DNA of 64,000 bases, from positions 53,696,121 through 53,760,120 of the forward strand of contig NW_024609880.1 in NCBI RefSeq assembly GCF_016920785.2. Direction: 5' to 3'. The notes under the pieces were generated by a model, which was given only the letters and a program-made list of their open reading frames with translations, did not search any database and had not been told where the DNA came from. A program made the translations under genes and the position numbers. Within the stretch, counting starts at the first letter, position 1. Every line of letters starts with the position of its first letter. The DNA comes from Ixodes scapularis. Taxonomy: Eukaryota > Arthropoda > Arachnida > Ixodida > Ixodidae. Shown piece by piece: positions 1-10,700 of this stretch.

Positions 1-829
1 CGCCCATCCTGTTTTTCTCGCTAAATTTGTTTAACATAAAAATTCCGAAACATTGTCCACCACCCAATTCTTTTTAGACGTCACGCGATGTTCGACGGTA
101 ATCGCATTTGCTGCGTGATCTGGTGTACCGGTACATCTGATAAGCAAGTTCATAGCGGGTTCCCATGTTTTTGTCCACTATCTGCACGCGCAATATCGGC
201 TCACGTAACACGCGAGTTGTTCCCGTGTGTATATTGCACCATGAAATGTGAATCTGCTGCGTTTGTGGTATTCGTTCCCGTGTCATAAAAGTTTCTAGCG
301 GGTTCCTGCGTTTTTTCCGCAACCTGCGCGCGCGATATCGATTCCCGCAACACACGAGTTGGTCCCGCGTGTATATTGCATCGCAAAATGTAATTCTGCT
401 GCATTCGCGATCTGCTATATTTGTCCCCGTAACATACGAGTTTGTAACGGATTCCTGCGTTTTCGACTGCAATCTGCATGTGCAATATCAGTTCCCGTGA
501 CAGGCAAGTTTGTAGCAAATTCACGCATGTTTATTGCATAAAACTTGAGCCTGCTGCATCCACAACCTGCGGTACCCTTTCCGGTGACAGGAGTTTGTAG
601 CGAGTTCCTGCGTGTTTATCGCACCGTGAAACGCGATTTTGCGGTGTCTGCAATCTGCGGTATCAGTTCCCGCATCACGTGGTTTGTAGCCGGTGCCAGG
701 GTGTTCATCATTAATTTTTTTATAGGGTTTTGCGGTGGCATCCCGAAAGATAGCCCGCCCCATGTTTTTCAGCATTTACCTCTTCATTATGGGTGGGTGT
801 TTTTTCAGAACTTTACGATATACACCAAT
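1..829. mobile_element. Partial ~840-bp repeat element, copy 1
   Basis: This is the same family as the copy at 26315-27156. Its interior is made of degenerate subrepeats of roughly 110-130 bp, each carrying variants of 'gtagcgggttcc', 'gcgcgatatcg' and 'ttcccgcgtgtatattgca'. The right end (about 795-829, 'gggtgggtgt...actttacga') matches the right terminus of the other copy. The left terminus, about 30 bp, lies outside the window. No transposase is visible, so it looks non-autonomous. Short frames inside it are by-products of the repeat. Confidence 0.7.
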
Positions 830-1087
830 TCAGTTTTCCGCCAAATTTCACGGAAAAATTGATATCACGTGACCTGACGTCACGGGACCTACAGACGAAT
901 TCAGGTTCCCCGCTAAATTTAGCGGAAAAATTGTCAATCGACCGTCATCGTTGAATGGGCAGCACAGCTGTTGGTTAAACACCTCTTGTCGTCTAAACGT
1001 CGCACAATCTTTCTTTTCCCTTAGTTTGTTTCACTTTTCTTATTTTAGCCACTGGCAGAATGAGAATGGCAGGTAGGTCCCTCAGTT

Positions 1088-1255
1088 GTCCCGCCTCCAG
1101 TGCAAGCCTCTTAGCTTCGATGACGCTTCAGTGTCTCACGAGCCTCGAGCAAGCACGTGCAGCCAGAGCCCGGCGAAAGACGACGTGCTGGAGGCCGTGC
1201 GTTTGAAAAAGACGCCCTGCCGCTCCCACCTTGCCAGTCACTATAACATTTTGTT
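1088..1255 (+). repeat. Dispersed exon-proximal repeat, copy 1
   Basis: Shared landmarks such as 'gagcaagcacgtgcagcc', 'cgaaagacgac' and 'gccctgccgctcccac' occur in the same order in copies at 25526-25735, 35665-35850 (inverted) and 38840-38935. Copies occur in both orientations, which points to a transposed element. This copy ends about 100 bp before the XPG exon at 1359. Confidence 0.6.
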
Positions 1256-1358
1256 CGGCCAGCAATCCATAGCTGTGTCGTTTCCTCAGTTTCATTCGTC
1301 TGTCGTGCCCCAACTCTATTGCTGTTTTGGTCCTTGACCCCGAGTCACATTTGGTCAG

Positions 1359-4222
1359 CGGAAGTTGGGCTGGCAGCGCGAGAAACTGGACGACCTGCTG
1401 CTCCCTGTGCTCCGCAGGATGGGTGAGAAGCAGAGCCAGGTGAGAAACAGGTGGAGGGGGTTGAGTGGACATTTGTGAATTTCAGAAATATTTGAATGTT
1501 TGTGAACATTTAGGAACATCCGTGAATATTCATCAACATTTGTGAACATTTACAAATGTTTGTGAATAGTTGGAAACCTTTGTGGACATTTAGGATTGTT
1601 TGTAAACATTTAGAAACATCTGTAAACATTCACAAACGTTCATGAGGATTCACAAATGTTTGCGGACATTTGTAAACACTTACAAACATTCACAAAATTT
1701 TGTGAACGTTCATTACCATTTGTAAACGCAGACGTTTTTGAACATTTGTGAACATTTACAAGTTTGTGAACCTTCCTGAGCATTCACAAATGTTTGTGAA
1801 CATTAACATTCATGAATATTCATTAACATTCGTGAACATTCACATGTTTGTGAACAGCCATGAACATTCATCCATCAAAATTTCTCTCCAAACCTTGCTG
1901 GTGATTTCCACTACATGGAGCAGATTTTGGATCAAGGGCCTCCAACTTGGCCCATGTAGCATATGCTTTTAGGGGAAAGTTTGGACGAGTTTTGATCTCG
2001 CTGCCTTTCGCCTCACAGTATCTCGACTTGCCACAATTCTTTCATGGCTAATGCATAGAAAATTGAAATGACGGTATTCTGTAATGAGTTGGCAACTTTT
2101 TTTTTTTTTAAAGTAGGAAATTGCTTTGCCAACATTTATTGCACGACCAAAAATGCACAGCATAAGTTTCATGCGTGGCTTCACACTACTAATTGTATAG
2201 CAAATAGGATGCCAACAACAAAAACGAGCTTGGCTCGTTACAGCTAGAGTTCCTTGCCCGGTTTTGGGGATTGTTTTTTCTAGTTCGGGAGTGTTTTATC
2301 GGAGTTTATTTTCTCCCAAAGTGTCAGTGTTTTTCAATACCTATTTCTGATGTCGGTCAAAACTTTGGTGTTTATCGGGGGACACACGTGCGTCCCGAAT
2401 ACCTGGAAAACGTCCCAGTAACGGCAAGAAAGCGAAAATAGAAAAAGAGTGTGGTTCCCAAAGAAAGAAGTAGCCTTGCAGACAATTCAGTCGAGGTCCT
2501 ATTCCTGGTCTACAGAAACTAAAGCTGTAAATAAAAATTTATGCCCTGGATCCTTGGCTCTTTATAAAGGTATAGTCTGTTGTGTTGAAAGGTTCCTTTA
2601 AACTATACCTGTCAGTGACTAAGTATAGTTTGTTGTGTTGAATATGGGGCAATCACTCCCACAGTCGGGTGATGTTGTTAAAAAAAAACGCAGAAGGGAA
2701 TAAAAGTGACTTTTTTTACATAATGTAGCAAAAGGCTCCCTAACTGCCTTCAGGAGGCAGTCACGGGGCCAGCTATATTGGGACAAACAGGTTCGACGTA
2801 TCTAGAGGGACTGTCGTCCGTGCAACTACCTAGGTACCTTTCGAAGAGGAGCTGCACGCTGTTTTCGTGTGCTTGGCGTGTTCACCCTAAAGGCCCGTTC
2901 ACACTCTTGCGACCGAGTACGACTGAGAGAGACGAGATCTCTTAAAACTTGTTAAATGTTTTTAGAATGAGGGAACACACTGACATTGTGGCGCCATCTA
3001 TGCGGTGACCCTGGAACTGCATTTCACAAGAGCGAAGGTTTTGCGGGATTTCCGAGGTCAAATGTGCGTAATACCCATAGAAAGGCTCGTTTATAACATT
3101 GACAAAAGTTTTTCGAGCCAAGAAAGAAAGGATAATGCGCGAGAAATAAAAAAATGTGCCGGACCGCCGAGTTTACACTGCTTCCCAATAGATGGCGCCA
3201 GCGGGTTTTCTGGTTTAAGAAGTTTTAAGGAACCCAGGTTTAAGAGGTCGCAAGAGTGTGAACGGGCCTTAATTTTATCCTTGTAGAACTGGTCACTTAC
3301 CTGAACATTCCTCTTGTCCCCTTGTCACTCAAACTTCAGAAATCTCTTTGCGCGAGATGCGGAAAAAGCACAGGCTCCCGTCATTCGCCATTCAGTTACC
3401 CCTAGAAACGTGTTGTGCCACTTCTGAGGTACAAAGTCTCTCGTAACGCAACAATAATGGCACAAAAAATTGCAATGGTTCCCATACAAATAGCCAAGAT
3501 GTCCGCTAGCATCACCTGCATGTTGCATCCAGTGAGTTTGCACGTGTGCAGAACCCTTTTTGGAAAAGGTCCACTGGCTTAGAGGGGAGAACCTGGAGGA
3601 ATCTTCTTTGTTCTAGTTTTTGAGCTAGGTGGCGTAAGCTAAAGGCCCGTTCAGACACATGCGACTTCTTAACACCGAGTGCCTTGGAACCTCTTAATGT
3701 CTCTTAGAACGAGAGGACACACTGGCACCATCTATTGTATGGGGAAGCAGTGAAAACTTGGTGGTCCCTATTTCTCTCGCGCATCATTCTTTCTTTCTTG
3801 GCTCGAAAAGCTTTTGTCTTTGTTATAACTGACCAGTTCTCATAGGTATTACGCACATTTGACCTCGGAAATACCGCAAAACCTTTGCTCTTGGGAAATG
3901 CAGTTCCAGGGTCACCACATAGATGGCGCCACCGTGCCAGTGTGTTCTCTCGTCCTAAGAAATTTTAAGAAGTTTCAAGGTGCTCGGTTCTAAGGAGTCG
4001 CAAGTGTGTGGACGGGCCTTAACACCCATCATAAAGGGTACAGTCACTAGTATCCATCCATCTACTCAGACCCGGATGGACCAGTACCTGCACGTGCTCC
4101 AGTCGCCCCGTAAGCCCAAGCTGTTCCCGAGCAAGCGGCTCTGCAAGGCCCTGGGCAAGATGGCCGACCAGCCGGTGTACAAAGCAGAGAGCGAGCCCCA
4201 GCTGTCAGAGGAGAGCGACTGA
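1359..4222 (+). CDS. ERCC5: XPG/ERCC5-type DNA repair endonuclease, C-terminal two exons (partial)
   Basis: Two coding exons, 1359-1439 (27 codons, flanked by an AG acceptor and a GTGAGA donor) and 4070-4222 (50 codons plus TGA), join in phase 0. The joined peptide begins RKLGWQREKLDDLLLPVLRR and continues across the splice as EKQSQTRMDQYL. This matches the segment just after the nuclease core in XPG, where human ERCC5 has a Phe-Gly-Trp-Asn motif, then 'LFPVL', then the PCNA-binding PIP box. XPG makes the 3' incision in nucleotide excision repair and acts in the nucleus. Here the PIP-like motif QTRMDQYL straddles the splice junction and ends in Leu rather than an aromatic residue. The tail (KRLCKALGKM, then an acidic end) is basic and could hold a localisation signal. 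The catalytic N and I regions lie outside the window. The intron carries two Harbinger-like MITEs and a degenerate minisatellite. FEN1 or EXO1 would be the alternatives, but the GW-LLLPVL spacing favours XPG. Confidence 0.8.
1471..1868. repeat. Degenerate minisatellite (TGTGAACATT-type)
   Basis: About 400 bp of imperfect units of roughly 10-14 bp based on 'tttgtgaacatt', mixed with its complement-like 'cacaaatgtt' and 'catttacaaatg'. The array is therefore partly self-complementary and lies in the last XPG intron. Confidence 0.8.
2891..3269 (+). mobile_element. Harbinger-like MITE, copy 1
   Basis: Terminal inverted repeats read AGGCCCGTTCACACTCTTGC and its complement. The element is flanked on both sides by TAA (2888-2890 and 3270-3272). 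A 3-bp TWA target duplication is characteristic of PIF/Harbinger elements. There is no transposase, and the length (379 bp) fits a MITE. It lies in the last XPG intron. Confidence 0.8.
3643..4019 (-). mobile_element. Harbinger-like MITE, copy 2 (inverted)
   Basis: Same family as the copy at 2891-3269, in the opposite orientation, with TAA at 3640-3642 and 4020-4022. It ends only 50 bp before the last XPG exon, so the branch-point region of that intron is right next to the transposon end. Confidence 0.8.
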
Positions 4223-4451
4223 CCGTGGTGACCCGCTGTACGCCACCTGGATTCAATGAAGTGCACACTCTAGAAAGGAGGCAAGCATGTCAGTCATCAT
4301 GGTGACATACTACCATGTTTCCTAGGCCATAGTCCGCAGACTATACATGTTTAGAAGTTCAATTTGTGCAGCACGGTCTATGCAAGGATTTGTTTCTTCA
4401 GAATCGTTCGTTACGAGACGCGACAGAATTTTTGGGTGACAGAGTATGTTA

Positions 4452-4457
4452 ATTAAA
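4452..4457 (+). terminator. Possible poly(A) signal of the XPG gene (ATTAAA)
   Basis: ATTAAA lies about 230 bp after the stop codon. A canonical AATAAA follows at 4878-4883. Either could serve; transcript ends are needed to choose. Confidence 0.35.
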
Positions 4458-7013
4458 GACAGGTTCGCGCATACATTGCAGCACTAAATGAACACTAGGA
4501 ACTGCGCTGATGCGGCGTCGACTGGAAAGTAATTTAGAATAGATGTAGCGCTGTATCACCGATATAGCACGAAGTCGGCACTGCATCAGGAGAGTCAGCA
4601 CTATTTCCAGTGCTGACTCGTAGCACTGTTATATATGTGAACAGGACGTGATGACAATTTATGTCGATACGAGCTTCTTTGCGAACTACTATCTAAGCTT
4701 GTTACAACAGACCTGGTTACAACAGACATTTGGATATAACATGCCGATTTGTGAAGTTCGGTTGGTTTTCCTCCATGTACCTTCGACTCAACTTCATATC
4801 TGCATACTACATACTCTTCTTACAACAAACAAAAATCTTGGTCAAAATCAAGGTCTGGTATAACGAGCTTAGACTGTAATAAATCGGGCATTTATCGCAG
4901 TGTACGAGAATTTCTTACGTGCAGATTGGGCACCAGATGTGGATTGTGGACCAGACGCACACTAATACCAACGTAGAAAAAATAAATTTTGAACCAAAAT
5001 TTGTTTTTTTGTGGATTATATACGGGGTCTGGTATATTGTCCGGAAAATATTGTATACATTGGGAATATTTAGCCGAATTTGCTTTTGGTACAGGCAGGC
5101 ATGGATTGTGTTTTGCAAGGGGCCATCAATAAAAGATAGTTTTCTTCCCTGGTGCTGCATCGAGGCTTCATTAAAGTCCTCCAAATTAAAGGAGCACAAG
5201 TTTGGTCTCGCAGCTAAAAGACCTAATGCTCCGCAGTTTTTTTATGTTTGCAGAAGTCTCTGTGGGAGCTCTGGAAATGGTAGCCACAAGGTTACATGTG
5301 CGTTTCACAAGACTATTGTCAGAGCTGTAATGATAATAAACGTGGAACAAGCTTTTTGTATTTCCCCTCCAGCAGCTTAGGTGTAGATCCCTTCCTACTT
5401 CTCTGAAACAGTAGAGCAGGTTCGAAAAAGGTTGAAATCCTAGTGAAATACAGTTATGAAGTGACTCAAAGTTATATTTCAAAGTGCAGTGTTCCAAGCA
5501 GTGCACCTCTGCACTGCAATTGAATGGCTTGAGATAGTAATTCATCCTGTAATCCTTCATTGCCCATGACAGCCGTGAAGTCTCTGTTTGGTGACAGAAA
5601 CAAGATAGTAAAGCTCTAGTGCAGTGGAATTCCACTGTCAATGCTTTCTAACTAATGACACAACTTGACTCTTGCCATGAACCATAGCCTGATTGTACCT
5701 ATATTGTATTTGGACACTCTTTCTCTTACAGGCTGTTTGGCCCCGTGTCACGTGTACAGAGCGAATGCATCCACCAACCGGTTCGGCCCCTCACATCTTG
5801 GAACATCTACACTCCAAGACGATCACACATGAGCAATTAAGATTGGTCTCGTCTTATCTACTAATCAGTTTTACAAATATTGGATCCTTTGTCCTACCCT
5901 CGCATGCACATCCTTTTTAAATTGAATAAACTAATTTAAGAAACGGGCGTTTGCTTTCTGTAGAAACGACACCATAAAGGACGGCTCACAGCATCTTGCT
6001 GCTATGAGCCTTAGGCGCTGAATAACTGCAAATTTCAAGAATGCACTGTCATGCACATTCTTAACTCTTCTTCAAAAGCCTGATGTACTTTTTTCTTGCG
6101 GGCTCCCCATTTGCAACAAATTTCTTCTGTGGAGGGAAGTTGCCAAGATCTCGTGACTCTGTCGGCACATGACGATGCCTACGAGAACTGGCCACTTTGG
6201 TGATGAAGTGGCTGACCCTTTTGGCTCTGTATACTCTTGCGGAAGAGGAGAGGAAAATTTCTGCGTGTTGTGCAACTCCGGATCAGATTAATGGCCAAGG
6301 AAGCTCTAAATTTGAGAAAAAATAAACCTGGAGAGGGGGGTTGAAATCAAGAGTGAGAGAAATTATATTGCATCTCTTTTAGAGCAGGGAGAAGACAATT
6401 TAAATGTAGCTGAATAATGAGTTTCAATTCGTCCATACGGGCAGCCTCCTCACCCTTTGAAAATCGGACAGCTTTACGAAACTGTGTAACAGCTTGTTGA
6501 AAACCAAGCAGACACTGGGCCAGAATTACATTCTTGCATGCAGAAGTGTATCTTATTTAATGAACCTTCCTCCCCCTTGCAGCCCCTGCACAAAGTGGTT
6601 GGGTCACATCACAAGTTTCACATCCTGATGTCTGAAAAGGATAGCAGCTTCAGGCTGAAACCACACCACATCACTGCTATTCATTACTTCACTGTACAAC
6701 TTGCTCACACTTTTCTGCAGGTTCAAGCACATACTCGCAGCTCTCCGAAGTGTCACTGCTGAATAAATACACGTTATGGGGCCTGTTTTCAGAGCTCATG
6801 AACTTGCAGCTTTTGTAGATCGGTGGGTAAATGTATGAATTAAGCAGTGGCAAAAGGAGTGATTCACCGATCTCTACTATAGGGCTGGATGCCACACGGC
6901 TCCAATCTAGCGGCATGCGCTTGTGAAGTCGCCAGAACTTCCGCAGTTTAGACATACCTGCCCAGGAAGTGTACCACTGCGGGAGGCGTTCAAAGCTCGT
7001 TAGGCCAAAAAAT

Positions 7014-7019
7014 TTTATT
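7014..7019 (-). terminator. Likely MED11 poly(A) signal
   Basis: TTTATT on the plus strand is AATAAA on the minus strand, about 640 nt after the MED11 stop. I saw no closer canonical signal. This implies a long 3' UTR. Confidence 0.4.
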
Positions 7020-7661
7020 TATACAGGTCCTTAAAATTTGTGGGGTTTGTTAGTAACTCTCTCAAAGTTTTAAATTTATATATAAGAAAGGAAGAAAACT
7101 GGCTGTTTTTGACATTTCCCCAAGGCGTTTAAACTGTATAGCATTTAGAACACCTTTGTTCACGTCCACCCAATACCAAAGTCTGTCACGCCCATTACAG
7201 ATCGCAATGAACAGATCGTCTATGAACTGGCACTTACACTGCCAGTCGGCCACTGCACAATGGCAACTGGCTTTTTGTCGCTGATGGGCCCGACGCTCTA
7301 GTTTTGCAACCGCGTGCCTTGCTCCTCCTTCTTTACGTTGCTGCGCTCGCAGTTGTCACTTCTGCGCCGGTTTGGCGCCACACGAACCCCGCAAGCAGAC
7401 GCCTTCATAGTTTGTGTAGTCTGCGTTTCTGCCGAATGCACTGGGAAAAGTCTATGCAACAAAAGCAGGTGCGAATTGCACACCCCACATGCAATCGGCG
7501 ACTGCACGCTCTTCTTTACTGAGGCTACGTCCCAGACTTGGACATAAAATGGCGTCTTCAGGGACACGCGCAAGCTTCCAAGGTTTTAGCGCCATCGAAC
7601 AAGCGGTATCTAGCCCCCTCGTAGAGATCGGCGGATGAGTCCTCTGGCCATGGCGGAGACT

Positions 7662-7681
7662 TCAGGAGTCCTGATGCGACG

Positions 7682-7712
<31 letters not shown>

Positions 7713-10700
7713 GAGCTGTTGTTGCTGAAGTTGCTGCTGCTGTTGCTGCTGCTGCTGTTGTTGCTGTTGTTGCTGCTGCTGCTCCTGCTGTTGCTGGTGC
7801 CGCAGACGCTCTAGTTCGTTCATTCGAGACCGCGCATGCTCCAAACGGTGGAGTGCCATGTGGAAGACCTTCTGTGCCGCGTAGCTCGAGCCTTCGTGAG
7901 GTTGCACTGTAAAACCACAAGAGCACAAGACGTTGGCATACGTAGCAATAATGGGAGTGCAATGCAATGGGCACTGGGATTAGAACTGTGCATGTGCAGA
8001 AAATATAAACGGGAAGACCAAGACATTACAAGAGTCTTTGACCCAGATTATGATCCAACTGGAAAGTTTGTATCACCATTTTGTGTCCTTGTGACGAATT
8101 GAGGCATAGTGTGGAGTGAACAAGTTAGCTATGAAGACATTCATGCAAAAAGTCAGTATGCCTTTAACACATGGTACCGTAAGACATATTTCAAAGGTGA
8201 AATTTAGCTAGTCTGTGACAACTCTAACCAGAGGCATTTAAAGTATCACATAACGGTAAATAAGCCAAAGTCTGAGATGCAGTGCTCATCCATGTCAATC
8301 TAGCAAGAGGTGAAAGTTGAGCCTCTGCAGTGAAGAACCTTTGAAGCGCTGCAAGTTTAGCCCTAAGTTGAACCACCAGTCCCTACAGATGCTGCCTAAT
8401 GTACTGAGAGTGCATAAAAAAAAAAATACTTTCAGCCAAAAATAATCTTGTACTCCAGGTCCCCACAGATGCTGCCTGCTGTATTAAAAATGCATACATA
8501 ATTTTAAAAAAATATATTTCAGCCAAAAATAATTTTAGCGTGATATTTACATTTTTGTGATATGACTGTCAAAATAAAGCACATGTCGGAATCTCTCCTC
8601 ACTCAAAATGAACTTCTCGACGTGAATATCACGCTAAAATATTTTTTTAGAAAGTTTATTTTGTGACATACATCTGCATCCAGGAACTTAAAAAAAAAAA
8701 AAAAGGGGGGGGAGCAATTTTGAAATACGTTTCTACGTCGGGTTGACGTGCCAAAATATCTGAATCGCTCACAACTCAAGATATGTCTCGCAACATAAAT
8801 GCTGTGGTAAAATGGAAAAGGCTTGTTTACATGTCCCATCTAGAATTTTATTAGGAAAAACTTTTTTTGGGGAGTTTCAAGAAGCTTTAGTGCTGGTCCA
8901 AGACCATGCATTTCCTTTCATATGTGACAAGGTTGTACTTCCGACTACACTCTCGCATTGATGATACATGGAATATGCCGGCTTGTCTCATACAACCTTC
9001 TCTATAAAATGCGGGCCGTCATACTAATCTCAATCGGACGTTTCAGTCACTGTGTTAGTGGTATTCAGAAGGGTTTAAGCGGCAGAATCCACCTTTAGCA
9101 ACAAGGTCACAAGAACTGCGTCCCAATGTAAGAGGTATGCGGGGGGAAGGGGGGGGGAGGGAAGGGATCTGTTACCTGTGGACACCTGGGTGAGATACAG
9201 GATATGTTTGGTGAGGCTGTTTTCCACGTTTTGCAGCGTCTTGACAAAGGCGGTTGCATTTGAGTCCACCTGCTTTGCGTTGGGTTTGTCTTTGCTGAGC
9301 TCCAGGCAAACTTGCCCTGCACAGTAGAAAAGCAGCGAGTGATTTCGAGGAATCAGTGTAGAATGCTTTGGTCCAAATAGATCCTTTCCAAACCCTATCC
9401 AGCAACAATGGCGGTCGCCATTTCTTGGTCCCGAAGCCTGTGATGGGATTCGAGTCCTCGCTGAACGCACTCTCGATATGAGCTGAGCCGAGTTCATGCC
9501 GAACGCTGACACAGCCCTCGTGTTCGATGCATGCTCGAGTATGTACCCAAACAATGGCGAACCCAGTTAATTAGTGCAGCAGCCACTAGATTGCGCACAC
9601 TTTTGTAAGAGGTCCATTGTTTGGAAAACTAGGCTCTTGCTGCAAGCTTGATCCAATCCCAAATTCACTCAAGCTGTTGGAATGAGAGGTAGTGTGCCTG
9701 CCATATTTTCCGGACTGTACTTCTGGGACCATTGGCGACTCCAGCGAACTATAGGGAGCGCGCCGGTCGGGCAAAAGGACGAACGAAAGGAGGTCGGTTT
9801 TTTCGTTCAGAAGACGAAACACCTTGATTTCTTAGCTTGCGGCGTAAAATCTGTGTTACATTCGAAAGTAATGTGCTTTTTGGATGACAAAAACCTTCTT
9901 CAATACTCCGTATCACTAATTCTGTGCAATGCACACGAAGGTAAAGCCAGGCGAAGAAAGAAAGCGCAAGCACTAGGAAGGCAGGACGGGAGAGGAGGGC
10001 AATGGAGGGCGAGGGGAGAAAGGGCAAAAAGGGAGAGCACTAGGAACATCAGAGAGGAGAAGAGGTTTCTCTCCTGCTCCCCAGGTTTTATTAGTGCTTG
10101 CCCTTTCTCCCTAGCCTGGCGTTTCCTTTGTTTGTGCTGCACGCAACTATTGACATAAAGTATAGTCAGTGGATAAGAGTGACGCGGTGGAAGCATAAAA
10201 ACAATTACTGAAAAAAATTTTTTTTTTTTCTCTTTCGCCAGCTCGATTTGCACATCTGGCCGAAACTTCCAGCTTAAAGGGGCCCTGCAATAATATTTAA
10301 GCATCTACCTTTTTTGCGGTTTCCACGTCTCTTGGGGTTCGGGCAAGCCAGCGGGCATGGAGAGAGTAACTAAATATCAGTGCATCATATTTTAACCAGA
10401 CGACGCAGAAACGTCCTCCACCGACGGGGGCGACCCGCGGTACCGAAAGCACGCGAAATGTGACGTCTTTGGTCCTGGGCTTACTACTGGTCAGAGCCGC
10501 TAAAAGCTTCTTTTTAGTCCAAATACAAAATATAAGCGGCGCGAACCGTTTCAATTACTTATAAAAGTAGTTTTTGCTCAGTATTTTAGATCAGGAAAGA
10601 AACAATTGCAGTTTATAAAGTACGGAAACAAGAAATGACCCGTCGACATACCCGCCACCAAGCGGTGGAGAAGGCGGCGGCGCATACTAGGAAAGAGTAG

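Larger units (their letters stand above)
1..1358 (+). other. Upstream intron or flank of the XPG gene
   Basis: No coding exon could be supported here upstream of the acceptor at 1357-1358. The stretch contains the repeat element at 1-829, short imperfect palindromes at about 835-935 ('ccgcta/gccaaatttcacggaaaaatt' variants) and a dispersed repeat copy at about 1088-1255. Confidence 0.5.
4223..7661. other. Convergent intergenic region between XPG and MED11 3' ends
   Basis: I see no supportable coding exon. It should contain both 3' UTRs: the XPG poly(A) candidates at 4452 and 4878, and the MED11 signal at 7014. A small hairpin lies at about 4591-4618 ('agtcagcac...gtgctgact'). Open frames near 4919-5380 and 5186-5641 show no recognisable domain and no exon structure. 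Confidence 0.5.

Noticed and set aside
1471..1868. CRISPR-like array
   Set aside because: Units are 10-14 bp, degenerate and lack unique spacers; the host is a eukaryote.
4919..5641. Overlapping 150-codon frames on both strands
   Set aside because: No recognisable domain, start context, splice structure or repeat protein; compatible with chance in an intergenic region.
7304..7573. Frames just downstream of MED11 as an extra gene
   Set aside because: They lie in the expected MED11 3' UTR and overlap on both strands without any family signal.
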